DNA of 64,000 nucleotides from Pegoplata infirma. Taxonomy: Eukaryota > Arthropoda > Insecta > Diptera > Anthomyiidae. Both the position numbers and the translations under genes were made by a program. Below the pieces are notes generated by a model. It ran no database searches. It worked only from the letters and a program-made list of their open reading frames with translations, and was not told the DNA's origin. Shown piece after piece: positions 1 through 12,523 of this stretch (its first letter is position 1; every line of letters starts with the position of its first letter). The stretch spans positions 177,089,021 through 177,153,020 of the forward strand of contig OY992537.1 of assembly GCA_963921195.1 (NCBI GenBank), read 5' to 3'.

Positions 1-1320
1 CTCAGAATCTGAGACTTTTTCTATAGGAAAAATGTCTCAGAATCTGAGACTTTTTCTATAGGAAAAATGTCTCAGAATCTGAGACTTTTTCTATAGGAAA
101 AATGTCTCAGAATCTTAGACTTTTTCTATAGGAAAAATGTCTCAGAATCTGAGACTTTTTCTATAGGAAAAATGTCTCAGAATCTGAGGCTTTTTCTATA
201 GGGAAAATGTCTCAGAATCTGAGACTTTTTCTATAGGAATCTGAGACTTTTTCTATGGGAAAAATGTCTCAGAATCTGAGACTTTTTCTATAGGAAAAAT
301 ATCTCAGAATCTGAGACTTTTTCTATAGGAAAAATGTCTCAGAATCTGAGACTTTTTCTATAGGAAAAATGTCTCAGAATCTGAGACTTTTTCTATAGGA
401 AAAATGTCTCAGAATCTGAGACCTTTTCTATAGGAAAAATGTCTCAGAATCTGAGACTTTTTCTATAGGAAAAATGTCTCAGAATCTGAGACTTTTTCTA
501 TAGGAAAAATGTCTCAGAATCTGAGACTTTTTCTATAGGAAAAATGTCTCAGAATCTGAGACTTTTTCTATAGGAAAAATGTCTCAGAATCTGAGACTTT
601 TTCTATAGGAAAAATGTCTCAGAATCTGAGACTTTTTCTATAGGAAAAATGTCTCAGAATCTGAGACTTTTTCTATAGGAAAAATGTCTCAGAATCTGAG
701 ACTTTTTCTATAGGAAAAATGTCTCAGAATCTGAGACTTTTTCTATAGGAAAAATGTCTCAGAATCTGAGACTTTTTCTATAGGAAAAATGTCTCAGAAT
801 CTGAGACTTTTTCTATAGGAAAAATGTCTCAGAATCTGAGACTTTTTCTATAGGAAAAATGTCTCAGAATCTGAGACTTTTTCTATAGGAAAAATGTCTC
901 AGAATCTGAGACTTTTTCTATAGGAAAAATGTCTCAGAATCTGAGACTTTTTCTATAGGAAAAATGTCTCAGAATCTGAGACTTTTTCTATAGGAAAAAT
1001 GTCTCAGAATCTGAGACTTTTTCTATAGGAAAAATGTCTCAGAATCTGAGACTTTTTCTATAGGAAAAATGTCTCAGAATCTGAGACTTTTTCTATAGGA
1101 AAAATGTCTCAGAATCTGAGACTTTTTCTATAGGAAAAATGTCTCAGAATCTGAGACTTTTTCTATAGGAAAAATGTCTCAGAATCTGAGACTTTTTCTA
1201 TAGGAAAAATGTCTCAGAATCTGAGGCTTTTTCTATAGGGAAAATGTCTCAGAATCTGAGACTTTTTCTATAGGAAAAATGTCTCAGAATCTGAGACTTT
1301 TTCTATAGGAAAAATGTCTC

Positions 1321-3205
1321 AGGATCTGAGACTTTTTCTATAGGAAAAACGTCTCAGAATCTGAGACTTTTTCTATAGGAAAAATGTCTCAGAATCTGAG
1401 ACTTTTTCTATAGGAAAAATGTCTCAGAATCTGAGACTTTTTCTATAGGAGAAATGTCTCAGAATCTGAGACTTTTTCTATAGGAGAAATGTCTCAGAAT
1501 CTGAGACTTTTTCTATAGGAGAAATGTCTCAGAATCTGAGACTTTTTCTATAGGAAAAATGTCTCAGAATCTGAGACTTTTTCTATAGGAAAAATGTCTC
1601 AGAATCTGAGACTTTTTCTATAGGAAAAATGTCTCAGAATCTGAGACTTTTTCTATAGGAAAAATGTCTCAGAATCTGAGACTTTTTCTATAGGAAAAAT
1701 GTCTCAGAATCTGAGACTTTTTCTATAGGAAAAATGTCTCAGAATCTGAGACTTTTTCTATAGGAAAAATGTCTCAGAATCTGAGACTTTTTCTATAGGA
1801 AAAATGTCTCAGAATCTGAGACTTTTTCTATAGGAAAAATGTCTCAGAATCTGAGACTTTTTCTATAGGAAAAATGTCTCAGAATCTGAGACTTTTTCTA
1901 TAGGAAAAATGTCTCAGAATCTGAGACTTTTTCTATAGGAAAAATGTCTCAGAATCTGAGACTTTTTCTATAGGAAAAATGTCTCAGAATCTGAGACTTT
2001 TTCTATAGGAAAAATGTCTCAGAATCTGAGACTTTTTCTAAAGGAAAAATGTTTCAGAATCTGAGACTTTTTCTATTGGAAAAATGTCTTAGAATCTCAG
2101 AGTTTTTCTATAGGAAAAATGTCTCAGAATCTGAGACTTTTTCTATAGGAAAAATGTTTCAGAATCTGAGACTTTTTCTATAGGAAAAATGTCTCAGAAT
2201 CTGAGACTTTTTCTATAGGAAAAATGTCTCAGAATCTGAGACTTTTTCTATAGGAAAAATGTCTCAGAATATGAGACTTTTTCTATAGAAAAATGTCTCA
2301 GAATCTGAGACTTTTATTATGGGAAAAATATCTCAGAATCTAAGACTTTATCTATAGGAAAAATGTCTCTGAATCTGAGATATTTTCTATAGGAAAAATG
2401 TCTCAGAATCTGGGACTTTTTCTATAGGAAAAATGTTTTAGAATCTGAGACTTTTTCTATAGGAAAATGTCTCAGAATCTGATACCTTTTCTATAGAAAA
2501 AATTTTTCTGAGACATTTTGTATAGGAACAAGTAAAAAAGTTAAATTCGGCCTTACCGAATGTAGTAACACCCTCCACAATTTCACAAAGATTATTGCAA
2601 ATAACTTTATTTAAAAGGAAATTACCTTAAAAAAAATAAAAAATTGAAAAAAAAAATTCCGCAAAAAAAAATTTAGTTAAAAAAAAAAATCCGCGATTTT
2701 TTTCTTTTTTTGTCAAAAAATATGATCGTACTTGTTTAAATACCATTTGTTGTTCAATTATGTTCACATATGTCAACCAGAAGCCGAATTAAAGCATTTT
2801 GTATTTTTAGGTTATGTTGAATGTACTGAAATTTTTGAGGTGTGGTTACATTTGCGTTCATAACTTTTGAACCGCTGAACCGATATCGCTCAAATGCAAT
2901 ACCAAACTTCTCGGGAGAACTTCCAATATATATGTTAAGTTTCAGTCATCTCTGTGCAATATTTGTCAGCGAGAGCATTTTCCACAGACAGACAGACGGA
3001 CAGACGGACATCGCTAGAATGTCTTAAAATCGATCGCGCATCATGAATATATATACTTTATGGGGTCCCAGACCGATATTTCGATGAGTTACAAGCAGAA
3101 TGAGGGTATAAAAATGACTCAAAATCTGAGATTTTTTCAATAGGAAAAATGTCTCTGAATCTAGTACTTTTTCTACACCAAAATTGTCTCAGAATCTGAG
3201 ACCTT
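1321..3205 (+). repeat. Higher-order duplication, copy 1
   Basis: The block holds a distinctive series of variant 35-bp units, a degenerating array end, a 0.59-kb mini-me-like segment and the restart of the array. The same series recurs downstream. The offset is 2814 bp at the AGGATCTGAG variant and 2849 bp at the mini-me segment, a difference of exactly one 35-bp unit. Confidence 0.85.
2528..3114 (+). mobile_element. Mini-me-like element, copy 1 (in satellite)
   Basis: Starts near ACAAGTAAAAAAGTTAAATT and ends TGAGGGTATAAAA. It contains a (GACA/GACG)n microsatellite, the conserved TACTTTATGGGGTCC core and an (AT)n run. These are the hallmarks of dipteran mini-me elements, which belong to the Helentron-associated (DINE-1-like) group. 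It is non-coding. Confidence 0.65.
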
Positions 3206-4134
3206 TTCTATGGGAAAAATGTCTCAGAATCTGAGACTTTTTCTATAGGAAAAATGTCTCAGAATCTGAGACGTTTCTATAGGAAAAATGTCTCAGAATC
3301 TGAGACTTTTTCTATAGAAAAAATGTCTCAGAATCTGAGACTTTTTCTATAGGAAAAATGTCTCAGAATCTGAGACTTTTTCTATAGGAAAAATATCTCA
3401 GAATCTGAGACTTTTTCTATAGGAAAAATGTCTCAGAATCTGAGACTTTTTCTATAGGAAAAATGTCTCAGAATCTGAGACTTTTTCTATAGGAAAAATG
3501 TCTCAGAATCTGAGACTTTTTCTATAGGAAAAATGTCTCAGAATCTGAGACTTTTTCTATAGGAAAAATGTCTCAGAATCTGAGACTTTTTCTATAGGAA
3601 AAATGTCTCAGAATCTGAGACTTTTTCTATAGGAAAAATGTCTCAGAATCTGAGACTTTTTCTATAGGAAAAATGTCTCAGAATCTGAGACTTTTTCTAT
3701 AGGAAAAATGTCTCAGAATCTGAGACTTTTTCTATAGGAAAAATGTCTCAGAATCTGAGACTTTTTCTATAGGAAAAATGTCTCAGAATCTGAGACTTTT
3801 TCTATAGGAAAAATGTCTCAGAATCTGAGACTTTTTCTATAGGAAAAATGTCTCAGAATCTGAGACTTTTTCTATAGGAAAAATGTCTCAGAATCTGAGA
3901 CTTTTTCTATAGGAAAAATGTCTCAGAATCTGAGACTTTTTCTATAGGAAAAATGTCTCAGAATCTGAGACTTTTTCTATAGGAAAAATGTCTCAGAATC
4001 TGAGACTTTTTCTATAGGAAAAATGTCTCAGAATCTGAGACTTTTTCTATAGGAAAAATGTCTCAGATTCTGAGACTTTTTCTATAGGAAAAATGTCTCA
4101 GAATCTGAGACTTTTTCTATAGGAAAAATGTCTC

Positions 4135-6070
4135 AGGATCTGAGACTTTTTCTATAGGAAAAACGTCTCAGAATCTGAGACTTTTTCTATAGGAAAAATG
4201 TCTCAGAATCTGAGACTTTTTCTATAGGAGAAATGTCTCAGAATCTGAGACTTTTTCTATAGGAGAAATGTCTCAGAATCTGAGACTTTTTCTATAGGAG
4301 AAATGTCTCAGAATCTGAGACTTTTTCTATAGGAAAAATGTCTCAGAATCTGAGACTTTTTCTATAGGAAAAATGTCTCAGAATCTGAGACTTTTTCTAT
4401 AGGAAAAATGTCTCAGAATCTGAGACTTTTTCTATAGGAAAAATGTCTCAGAATCTGAGACTTTTTCTATAGGAAAAATGTCTCAGAATCTGAGACTTTT
4501 TCTATAGGAAAAATGTCTCAGAATCTGAGACTTTTTCTATAGGAAAAATGTCTCAGAATCTGAGACTTTTTCTATAGGAAAAATGTCTCAGAATCTGAGA
4601 CTTTTTCTATAGGAAAAATGTCTCAGAATCTGAGACTTTTTCTATAGGAAAAATGTCTCAGAATCTGAGACTTTTTCTATAGGAAAAATGTCTCAGAATC
4701 TGAGACTTTTTCTATAGGAAAAATGTCTCAGAATCTGAGACTTTTTCTATAGGAAAAATGTCTCAGAATCTGAGACTTTTTCTATAGGAAAAATGTCTCA
4801 GAATCTGAGACTTTTTCTATAGGAAAAATGTCTCAGAATCTGAGACTTTTTCTATAGGAAAAATGTCTCAGAATCTGAGACTTTTTCTAAAGGAAAAATG
4901 TTTCAGAATCTGAGACTTTTTCTATTGGAAAAATGTCTTAGAATCTCAGAGTTTTTCTATAGGAAAAATGTCTCAGAATCTGAGACTTTTTCTATAGGAA
5001 AAATGTTTCAGAATCTGAGACTTTTTCTATAGGAAAAATGTCTCAGAATCTGAGACTTTTTCTATAGGAAAAATGTCTCAGAATCTGAGACTTTTTCTAT
5101 AGGAAAAATGTCTCAGAATATGAGACTTTTTCTATAGAAAAATGTCTCAGAATCTGAGACTTTTATTATGGGAAAAATATCTCAGAATCTAAGACTTTAT
5201 CTATAGGAAAAATGTCTCTGAATCTGAGATATTTTCTATAGGAAAAATGTCTCAGAATCTGGGACTTTTTCTATAGGAAAAATGTTTTAGAATCTGAGAC
5301 TTTTTCTATAGGAAAATGTCTCAGAATCTGATACCTTTTCTATAGAAAAAATTTTTCTGAGACATTTTGTATAGGAACAAGTAAAAAAGTTAAATTCGGC
5401 CTTACCGAATGTAGTAACACCCTCCACAATTTCACAAAGATTATTGCAAATAACTTTATTTAAAAGGAAATTACCTTAAAAAAAATAAAAAATTGAAAAA
5501 AAAAATTCCGCAAAAAAAAATTTAGTTAAAAAAAAAAATCCGCGATTTTTTTCTTTTTTTGTCAAAAAATATGATCGTACTTGTTTAAATACCATTTGTT
5601 GTTCAATTATGTTCACATATGTCAACCAGAAGCCGAATTAAAGCATTTTGTATTTTTAGGTTATGTTGAATGTACTGAAATTTTTGAGGTGTGGTTACAT
5701 TTGCGTTCATAACTTTTGAACCGCTGAACCGATATCGCTCAAATGCAATACCAAACTTCTCGGGAGAACTTCCAATATATATGTTAAGTTTCAGTCATCT
5801 CTGTGCAATATTTTGTCAGCGAGAGCATTTTCCACAGACAGACAGACGGACAGACGGACATCGCTAGAATGTCTTAAAATCGATCGCGCATCATGAATAT
5901 ATATACTTTATGGGGTCCCAGACCGATATTTCGATGAGTTACAAGCAGAATGAGGGTATAAAAATGACTCAAAATCTGAGATTTTTTCAATAGGAAAAAT
6001 GTCTCTGAATCTAGTACTTTTTCTACACCAAAATTGTCTCAGAATCTGAGACCTTTTCTATGGGAAAAAT
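4135..6070 (+). repeat. Higher-order duplication, copy 2
   Basis: Second copy of the block at 1321-3205, nearly identical through the embedded mini-me-like segment; one extra T was seen in the TTTTGTCAGC stretch. After about 6070 the copies diverge where this one gains units reading AGAATATAAGAC. Confidence 0.85.
5377..5963 (+). mobile_element. Mini-me-like element, copy 2 (in satellite)
   Basis: Near-identical to the copy at 2528-3114, 2849 bp away, with the same microsatellite, the same core and the same degenerate satellite flanks. It was therefore duplicated together with the array rather than inserted separately. Confidence 0.65.
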
Positions 6071-7259
6071 GTCTCAGAATATAAGACTTTTTCTATAGGA
6101 AAAATGTCTCAGAATATAAGACTTTTCTATAGGAAAATGTCTCAGAATCTGAGACTTTTTCTATAGGAAAAATGTCTCAGAATCTGAGACGTTTCTATAG
6201 GAAAAATGTCTCAGAATCTGAGACTTTTTCTATAGAAAAAAATGTCTCAGAATCTGAGACTTTTTCTATAGGAAAAATGTCTCAGAATCTGAGACTTTTT
6301 CTATAGGAAAAATATCTCAGAATCTGAGACTTTTTCTATAGGAAAAATGTCTCAGAATCTGAGACTTTTTCTATAGGAAAATTGTCTCAGAATCTGAGAC
6401 TTTTTCTATAGGAAAAATGTCTCAGAATCTGAGACTTTTTCTATAGGAAAAATGTCTCAGAATCTGAGACTTTTTCTATAGGAAAAATGTCTCAGAATCT
6501 GAGACTTTTTCTATAGGAAAAATGTCTCAGAATCTGAGACTTTTTCTATAGGAAAAATGTCTCAGAATCTGAGACTTTTTCTATAGGAAAAATGTCTCAG
6601 AATCTGAGACTTTTTCTATAGGAAAAATGTCTCAGAATCTGAGACTTTTTCTATAGGAAAAATGTCTCAGAATCTGAGACTTTTTCTATAGGAAAAATGT
6701 CTCAGAATCTGAGACTTTTTCTATAGGAAAAATGTCTCAGAATCTGAGACTTTTTCTATAGGAAAAATGTCTCAGAATCTGAGACTTTTTCTATAGGAAA
6801 AATGTCTCAGAATCTGAGACTTTTTCTATAGGAAAAATGTCTCAGAATCTGAGACTTTTTCTATAGGAAAAATGTCTCAGAATCTGAGACTTTTTCTATA
6901 GGAAAAATGTCTCAGATTCTGAGACTTTTTCTATAGGAAAAATGTCTCAGAATCTGAGACTTTTTCTATAGGAAAAATGTCTCAGAATCTGAGACTTTTT
7001 CTATAGGAAAAATGTCTCAGAATCTGAGACTTTTTCTATAGGAAAAATGTCTCAGAATCTGAGACTTTTCTATAGGAAAAATGTCTCAGAATCTGAGACT
7101 TTTTCTATAGGAAAAATGTCTCAGATCTGAGACTTTTTCTATAGGAAAAATGTCTCAGATCTGAGACTTTTTCTATAGGAAAAATGTCTCAGAATCTGAG
7201 ACTTTTTCTATAGGAAAAATGTGTCAGAATCTGAGATTTGTTCTATAGGAAAAAAGTCT

Positions 7260-7800
7260 CAGAGTCTGAGACATTTTCTGTAGGAAACGGGTCTCAGAAC
7301 TAAGACTTTTTCTATAGAAAAAAGTCTCAGATTCTGTGACGTTTTCTTTAGAAAAAAAGTGCCAGAATTTTAGACTTTTTCTATGTAAGGAAAAGTCCTC
7401 AAAATCTGATACTTTCTACTTTTTCTATAGGAAAAATTTCTTAGAGTCTGTTACTTTTTCTATTAAAAAAAGTTCTCAGAATCTAAAAGCTTTTCTATAC
7501 GAAACAAATCTAAGAAACTGGAGAAATATAGGAAAATATCCTAAAAATGCTTTAGAGTATGAGACTTTTTCGAAAGTAAAAGGTTTAAGAATCTGAGACT
7601 TTTTCTTTGGAAAAAAAATCTTAGAATCCAAAAGTTTTTCTATAAGAAAAAGTCTCAGATTCTGAGACATTTTTACTAACTTATTGTCAGAATCTGTTAT
7701 TTTCTAAGTAGGAAGAAGTTTTTCTATTATAAAATTCTCAGATTTAGACTTTTTCATACGAAAAATGTGTTAGAATCTGAGACTTTTGTCTGTAGACATA
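7260..7800. repeat. Diverged edge of the 35-bp satellite
   Basis: The 35-bp unit decays progressively here through substitutions and length changes, as expected at the edge of an array no longer homogenised by unequal exchange. The short open frames seen on both strands are repeat-derived and not genes. Confidence 0.8.
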
Positions 7801-8330
7801 GATAAATTTTCTTTTAAAACAAATTAAAAAAAAATTACAGTTTTTGCTTGTCCGATAACGGTGAATTAATGATTTTTTTTTTATTCAAAGAAAAAAAAAT
7901 TATAGAGTTTAGAATGTTGCTGAACACACCCTTCACTTTAGATGTAAAGAAAATGTAGTTCGTATACCGATATGCACACGAATATGCCAAAAGGATGAAG
8001 TTTTTGGCTCTTCTAAAATAAAAGTTAAAGGTAAAGTTACTTTATTGAGACTTCATAGTCCTGCATTTGCTCCAAGAGTGCTAAAAAATTTCATTTATTT
8101 CAACGCACCCCCATATGCGGGCGTGAATAAAAACAAGAGAGAATATTATTTGGCTGTGCCGAATCTTTGAAAGTTACAAGAAAAAATAAAAAAAATCTGT
8201 TTGGGGCGTTTTTTTAGGGGAGAGTGTTCGGTTCATCGGGAGACGTTCGTGATACTATCCCGTCACAGCTAAATTCGGTTGTTATAAATGGCTTTTAATG
8301 AAGACAACCAAAAAAATTGGTTGTCGCAGC

Positions 8331-8403
8331 CAGAGGCGTATCCAGGATTTTATTTCGGTGGGGGCCCAAAATTTTTTTCAATTTTTTTTTTTACACGCCA
8401 CTG
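8331..8403. mobile_element. 73-bp hAT-type micro-MITE
   Basis: Begins CAGAGGCGTATCC and ends TACACGCCACTG, imperfect inverted ends with the CAG...CTG termini common in hAT elements. It is flanked by a perfect 8-bp direct repeat GTCGCAGC (8323-8330 and 8404-8411), the duplication length of the hAT superfamily. It is too small to code. Confidence 0.7.
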
Positions 8404-8453
8404 GTCGCAGCCAATTATAGTAACAGCAACCGAATTTTAAGTTGATATAACTA

Positions 8454-8700
8454 CACAGAGAAAAATAAATTTCCAACTGAATTTTTCAGTTGTATTAACA
8501 CATAATTCGGTTGCTGCTACTACATTTTGATGTGGCTAACGAATTTTATAGTTGCTTCAATTAAAAGACAGTTGTAATAACAAAATTTTGTTGTAACTAC
8601 CGATATTTAGTTGATTCAACCTTAATTTAAATGCATCCACCGATTTTTTGTTGTAACAACTGAATTTCAGTTGGAAATTAGCAAATTTGTTTTCTGTGTG
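8454..8700. mobile_element. TA-flanked MITE (CACACAGA ends)
   Basis: Starts CACAGAGAAAAATAAATTTC and ends with the imperfect reverse complement ending TTTTCTGTGTG, with TA on both sides (8452-8453, 8701-8702). The interior repeats ACTGAATTTCAGTTG-like palindromes. It resembles the CACTCAAAA-ended MITEs elsewhere in the window. Confidence 0.6.
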
Positions 8701-8785
8701 TAAGAAATTCGATTGTTAGCTTTTTTTTTGTTGTGTAGTTTTGGCTTGGCGTTTTCGAGTTCGTGGATATATATTCGTGGAAAGG

Positions 8786-9160
8786 TATATTTTCTTGTTA
8801 TACCCTCCACTCTGGTGATAGAGGGTATATATAAGTTTGTCATTCCGTATGTAACACATTGAAATATTGGTTTAGGACCCCATAAAGTATATATATTCAT
8901 GATCCTTGATCGATTTTAAGTCGATCTAGCGATGTCCGTCTGTCTGTCTGTCTGTCTGTCCGTCCGTCTGTCTGTCTGTTGAAATCACGTTTTTGGCAAT
9001 AATCCGGAACCGATTTAAACGCTTGGGGCACCAAAAGTTGCGGAATTTATCCAGGAAGAAACTCATGTATTTTTTTTTTTGAAATCGGTTAAGTATTTTA
9101 AAAGTTATGAGTGTATTTCTGGAAAAAGTCTTATGTATTTTCAACATAACCCTAAATTAA
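8786..9160 (-). mobile_element. Mini-me-like element, partial
   Basis: Reads on the minus strand. From the left it has TATACCCTCCACTCTGGTGA, GACCCCATAAAGTA, the (TA)n run and a long (GTCT/GTCC)n tract at about 8935-8982. The distal end is not clear. Confidence 0.6.
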
Positions 9161-9568
9161 CTCATATTTTGTGTAGATACATGAGAAAGAAAATGGAAAT
9201 GAAAAAAACTGAGAAAAGGAAAAAAATCTTTACAAAAAAACTTCAAAATAAGTAAAACAATATCTAAATTTAATTTAAAAAAGTTCTTTAAGAAATAATA
9301 AAAAAAATATCTTAAAATTTCTCATTATTTTTACGTAAATAGCATGTGTGTGTGTGTCCGTTTTTTTGCTTCGTCATATTAACGGGGTTGCCAGATTTTT
9401 TTTTGGCTTTGTCGGCAAATCAGATGTAAAATATCGCCAAAATTCAATTTTGTTCAGATTTCTTAAAAAAAAAAATATTTTCGTTTAAAAAAAATAAATT
9501 TTGTTAAATAATAAAAGACAGAAATAAACTTTATGGCAAAAATCGCCCAAATCCGAAAAATCTATATA

Positions 9569-11711
9569 TGGGGGTTTTCGTGTCAACTGACACAACTTTT
9601 GAAACCGATGTCTTCCGATCGGGATGAAATTTGCACCAAGGTTAGTCCTATTGGATAGTAGTTCAGACACAATTTTTCAACGAGATCGGTCAAGAACTCT
9701 CTGAGTTAGAGGGGGTCGAAATTTGACATTTTGGCCAAAGAGGTGTTGATTCTCATCCATGTAACTTCTTACCTATTGTTTTTAGCAAAATGTGTTCCAA
9801 AGAGTTTAGATAGCTATTTCTCCAGTCTTTCGAAAAAAAAATATAAAAAATATAAAAAAAAAATTTTTGATTTTTTTTTCTTAAAAATCCAAAACTTTTT
9901 TGACTTTTTCCTCAAATTGGGCCCTTTTTTTTTTTTTTTTTTTTGATTCAAAAGAAAGCTTAGGTGATTTCCTTTAAGAGCTGTGGGGTCGCTTAGTGGG
10001 ATGCGAGTGGGATATCTATGAAAAAAAAATTTTTTTAACTGTGGAACACAAAAAACGGTTCTTAAATTTGCACTATTAGGCGTGGGATAGCTAACCAGTT
10101 TTCGATTTCGATCCGCGATACCCTCTAATTTTTTTAGGTTCGAAAAAGAAAGCACGAGCCAAAAAATGGGGGCGGCGGGGAGGGGCCATATGGCCCCTAA
10201 TTGGGGTCAAATTTGGGCGTAAAGAAGTAAAAATCCTCAAAAAGCCCCAAAATTCCCCTAGAAACGCCCCTAGAGGGGTGTAATGTGAGACCGACCTCCA
10301 ATAATTTTCTGCCCCCAACATTTTTCTTGAACATACCTTACCCCTATTTCCACTTCCTAAGGGGGCTCCCATACAAACCATTTTTAAAAAATTTGATCCT
10401 ACCATTCTAACTTACCCTAAAGTGCCCCTAGTGGGGCCAAATGTGTGACCGACCTCCATTATTTTATGAATTCCAACATTTTTTGCAAACATACCTACAA
10501 TGTATCTTTAACCCTTAAGGTGGTCTCCATACATTTCTTTTTTTTTATAAATTTGTTGTATTAAACCAGCTCCTACCGCCCCTACCGTGCCTCCTAGAGA
10601 GGCAAAAATTACGACCAACCCCCATTATTTTTTAGTTACCAACATTTTGTCCGAACATCATAATACCCTATCTCCACTCCCTAAGGGGCTCCCATACATT
10701 ATATAAACATGTATTTTTAAAAACTTATAAAAAAATAAAAAAAAATGTATGGGGACCCCCTTAAGAGTTGAAAATAAAGGGTAGGTATATACTGAGAAAA
10801 TGTTGGAGTTGAAAAAATATTGGGGGTCGGTCATACATTTTACTTCTCTAGGGGCACCCTATGGACAGTTAGAGCGGTAGGAGCAAATTTTATAAAAATG
10901 TTATTTTGTATGGGAGCCCCCTTAGAAAGTGGAAATAGGGGTAAGGTATGTTCAAGAAAAATGTTGGGGGCAGAAAATTTTTGGAGGTCGGTCTCACATT
11001 GCACCCCTCCAGGGCGTTTCTAGGGGAGTTTTGGGGCTTTTTGAGGATTTTTACCTCTTAACGCCCAACTTTGACCCCAATGAGGGGCCATATGGCCCCT
11101 CCCCACCGCCCCCATTTTTTGGCTCGTGCTATCTTTTTCGAACCTTAAAAAAATTAGAGGGTATCGCGGATCGAAATCGAAAACTGGTTAGCTATCCCAC
11201 GCCTAATGGTGCAAATTGAAGAACCGTTTTTTGTGTTCCAAAGTTAAAAAAAAAATTTTTTCATAGATATCCCACTCGCATCCCACTAAGCGACCCCACA
11301 GCTCTTAAAGGAAATAGCCTAAGCTTTCTTTTGAATCAAAAAAAAAAAAAAAAAAAAAGGTCCCAATTTGAGGAAAAAGTCAAAAAAGTTTTGGATTTTT
11401 AAGAAAAAAAATCAAAAAATTTTTTTTATATTTTTTATATTTTTTTTTGAAAGACTGAAGAAATAGCTATCTAAACTCTTTGGGACACATTTTGCTAAAA
11501 ACAACAGGTAAGAAGTTACATGGATGAGAATCAACACCTCTTTTGCCAAAATGTCAAATTTCGACACCCTCTAACTCAGAGAGTTCTTGACCGATCTCGT
11601 TGAAAAATTGTGTCTGAACTACTATCCGATAGGACTAACCTTGGTGCAAATTTCATCCCGATCGGAAGACATCGGTTTCAAAAGTTGTGTCAGTTGACAC
11701 GAAAACCCCCA
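9569..11711. mobile_element. Foldback element, ~1-kb inverted arms
   Basis: The first ~1 kb (starting TGGGGGTTTTCGTGTCAACT) returns as its reverse complement ending ACACGAAAACCCCCA at 11711. The axis is near 10715. Direct repeats TATATA (9563-9568 and 11712-11717) flank it and lie inside the 5' end of the Helitron-like unit. Arms contain recurring GGGAGCCCCCTTAG and GGGGTCGGTC motifs also seen at 59380-60775. The open frames inside are arm-derived. Confidence 0.8.
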
Positions 11712-11769
11712 TATATAAAAGAGTAATGTGACTGACTGACATACTCATTCATCATCGCCCAGCCCAAAC

Positions 11770-12520
11770 CGCTGAAGCTAGAGACTTGAAATTTGGACTG
11801 TAGGTCCACCTCCCGGAAAATAGATCCACTAAGGCTGGATTTTTGCCAATGATGATTCTAAGGGGGTAAAAAGGGTAAAAAACTGTACTTTTGGTACTTT
11901 TTATATCTCCTGAAATAATGGTCATAGAGACTTGAAATTTGGACTGCATGTTCACCTCCCGCAATATAGATCCAGTAAGGCCGGATTTTTGCCAATGTTG
12001 ATTCTAAGGGGACAAAAAGGGTAAAAAACTGTACTTTTGGTACTTTTTATATCTCCTGAAATAATGGTCACAGAGACTTTAAATTTGGACTGTATGTTCA
12101 ACTCCTGGAATATAGATCCAGTAAGTTTTGCCAATGTTGATTCTAAGGGGGTAAAAAGGGTAACAAACTGTACTTTTGGTACTTTTTATATCTACTGAAA
12201 TAATGGTCACAGAAACTTGAAATTTGAACTGTATGTTAACCTCCCGGAATATAGATCCAGTAAGGCTGGATTTTTGCCAATGCTGATTCTAAGGGGGTAA
12301 GAAGGGTAAAAAAATGTACCTTTGGTTTTTATATATCCTTAAATAATGGTCCTAGACACTTGAAATTTTGAATGTAGGCTCAGCTCCCGGAATATAAATC
12401 TACTAAGACTGGATTTTGCCAATGTTGATTCTAAGGGGTAAAAAGGGTAAAAAACTGTACTTTTCGTACCTTTTATATTTTCTTAAATAATGGTCCTAGA
12501 AACTTAAAATTTGCAATGTA
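11770..12520 (+). repeat. ~146-bp tandem repeats
   Basis: About five copies of a unit containing GACTTGAAATTTGGACTG, CACCTCCCGGAATATAGATC, GGTAAAAAGGGTAAAAAACT and TTTTGGTACTTTTTATAT. The units drift toward the right, where the GTAC-TTTTTATA part appears to seed the adjoining 16-bp array. Confidence 0.8.
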
Positions 12521-12523
12521 TTA

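Larger units (their letters stand above)
1..7260. repeat. 35-bp satellite array (palindromic core)
   Basis: Head-to-tail copies of a 35-bp unit make up nearly all of this stretch apart from two embedded mini-me-like segments. Each unit carries the near-perfect hairpin GTCTCAGAATCTGAGAC (7-bp arms, 3-nt spacer) followed by a T-run and CTATAGGAAAAAT. Most units are identical. Variants such as AGGATCTGAG, AAACGTCTC and GGAGAAATG recur in the same order in two places, showing block duplication rather than independent mutation. No credible coding frame runs through it. Confidence 0.95.

Noticed and set aside
1..7200. CRISPR-like array
   Set aside because: The 35-bp units are contiguous with no variable spacers, and the context is a fly genome; this is satellite DNA.
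9814..11219. Open frames of about 70-113 codons in the 10-kb region
   Set aside because: They mirror each other across the foldback axis and are rich in low-complexity sequence.
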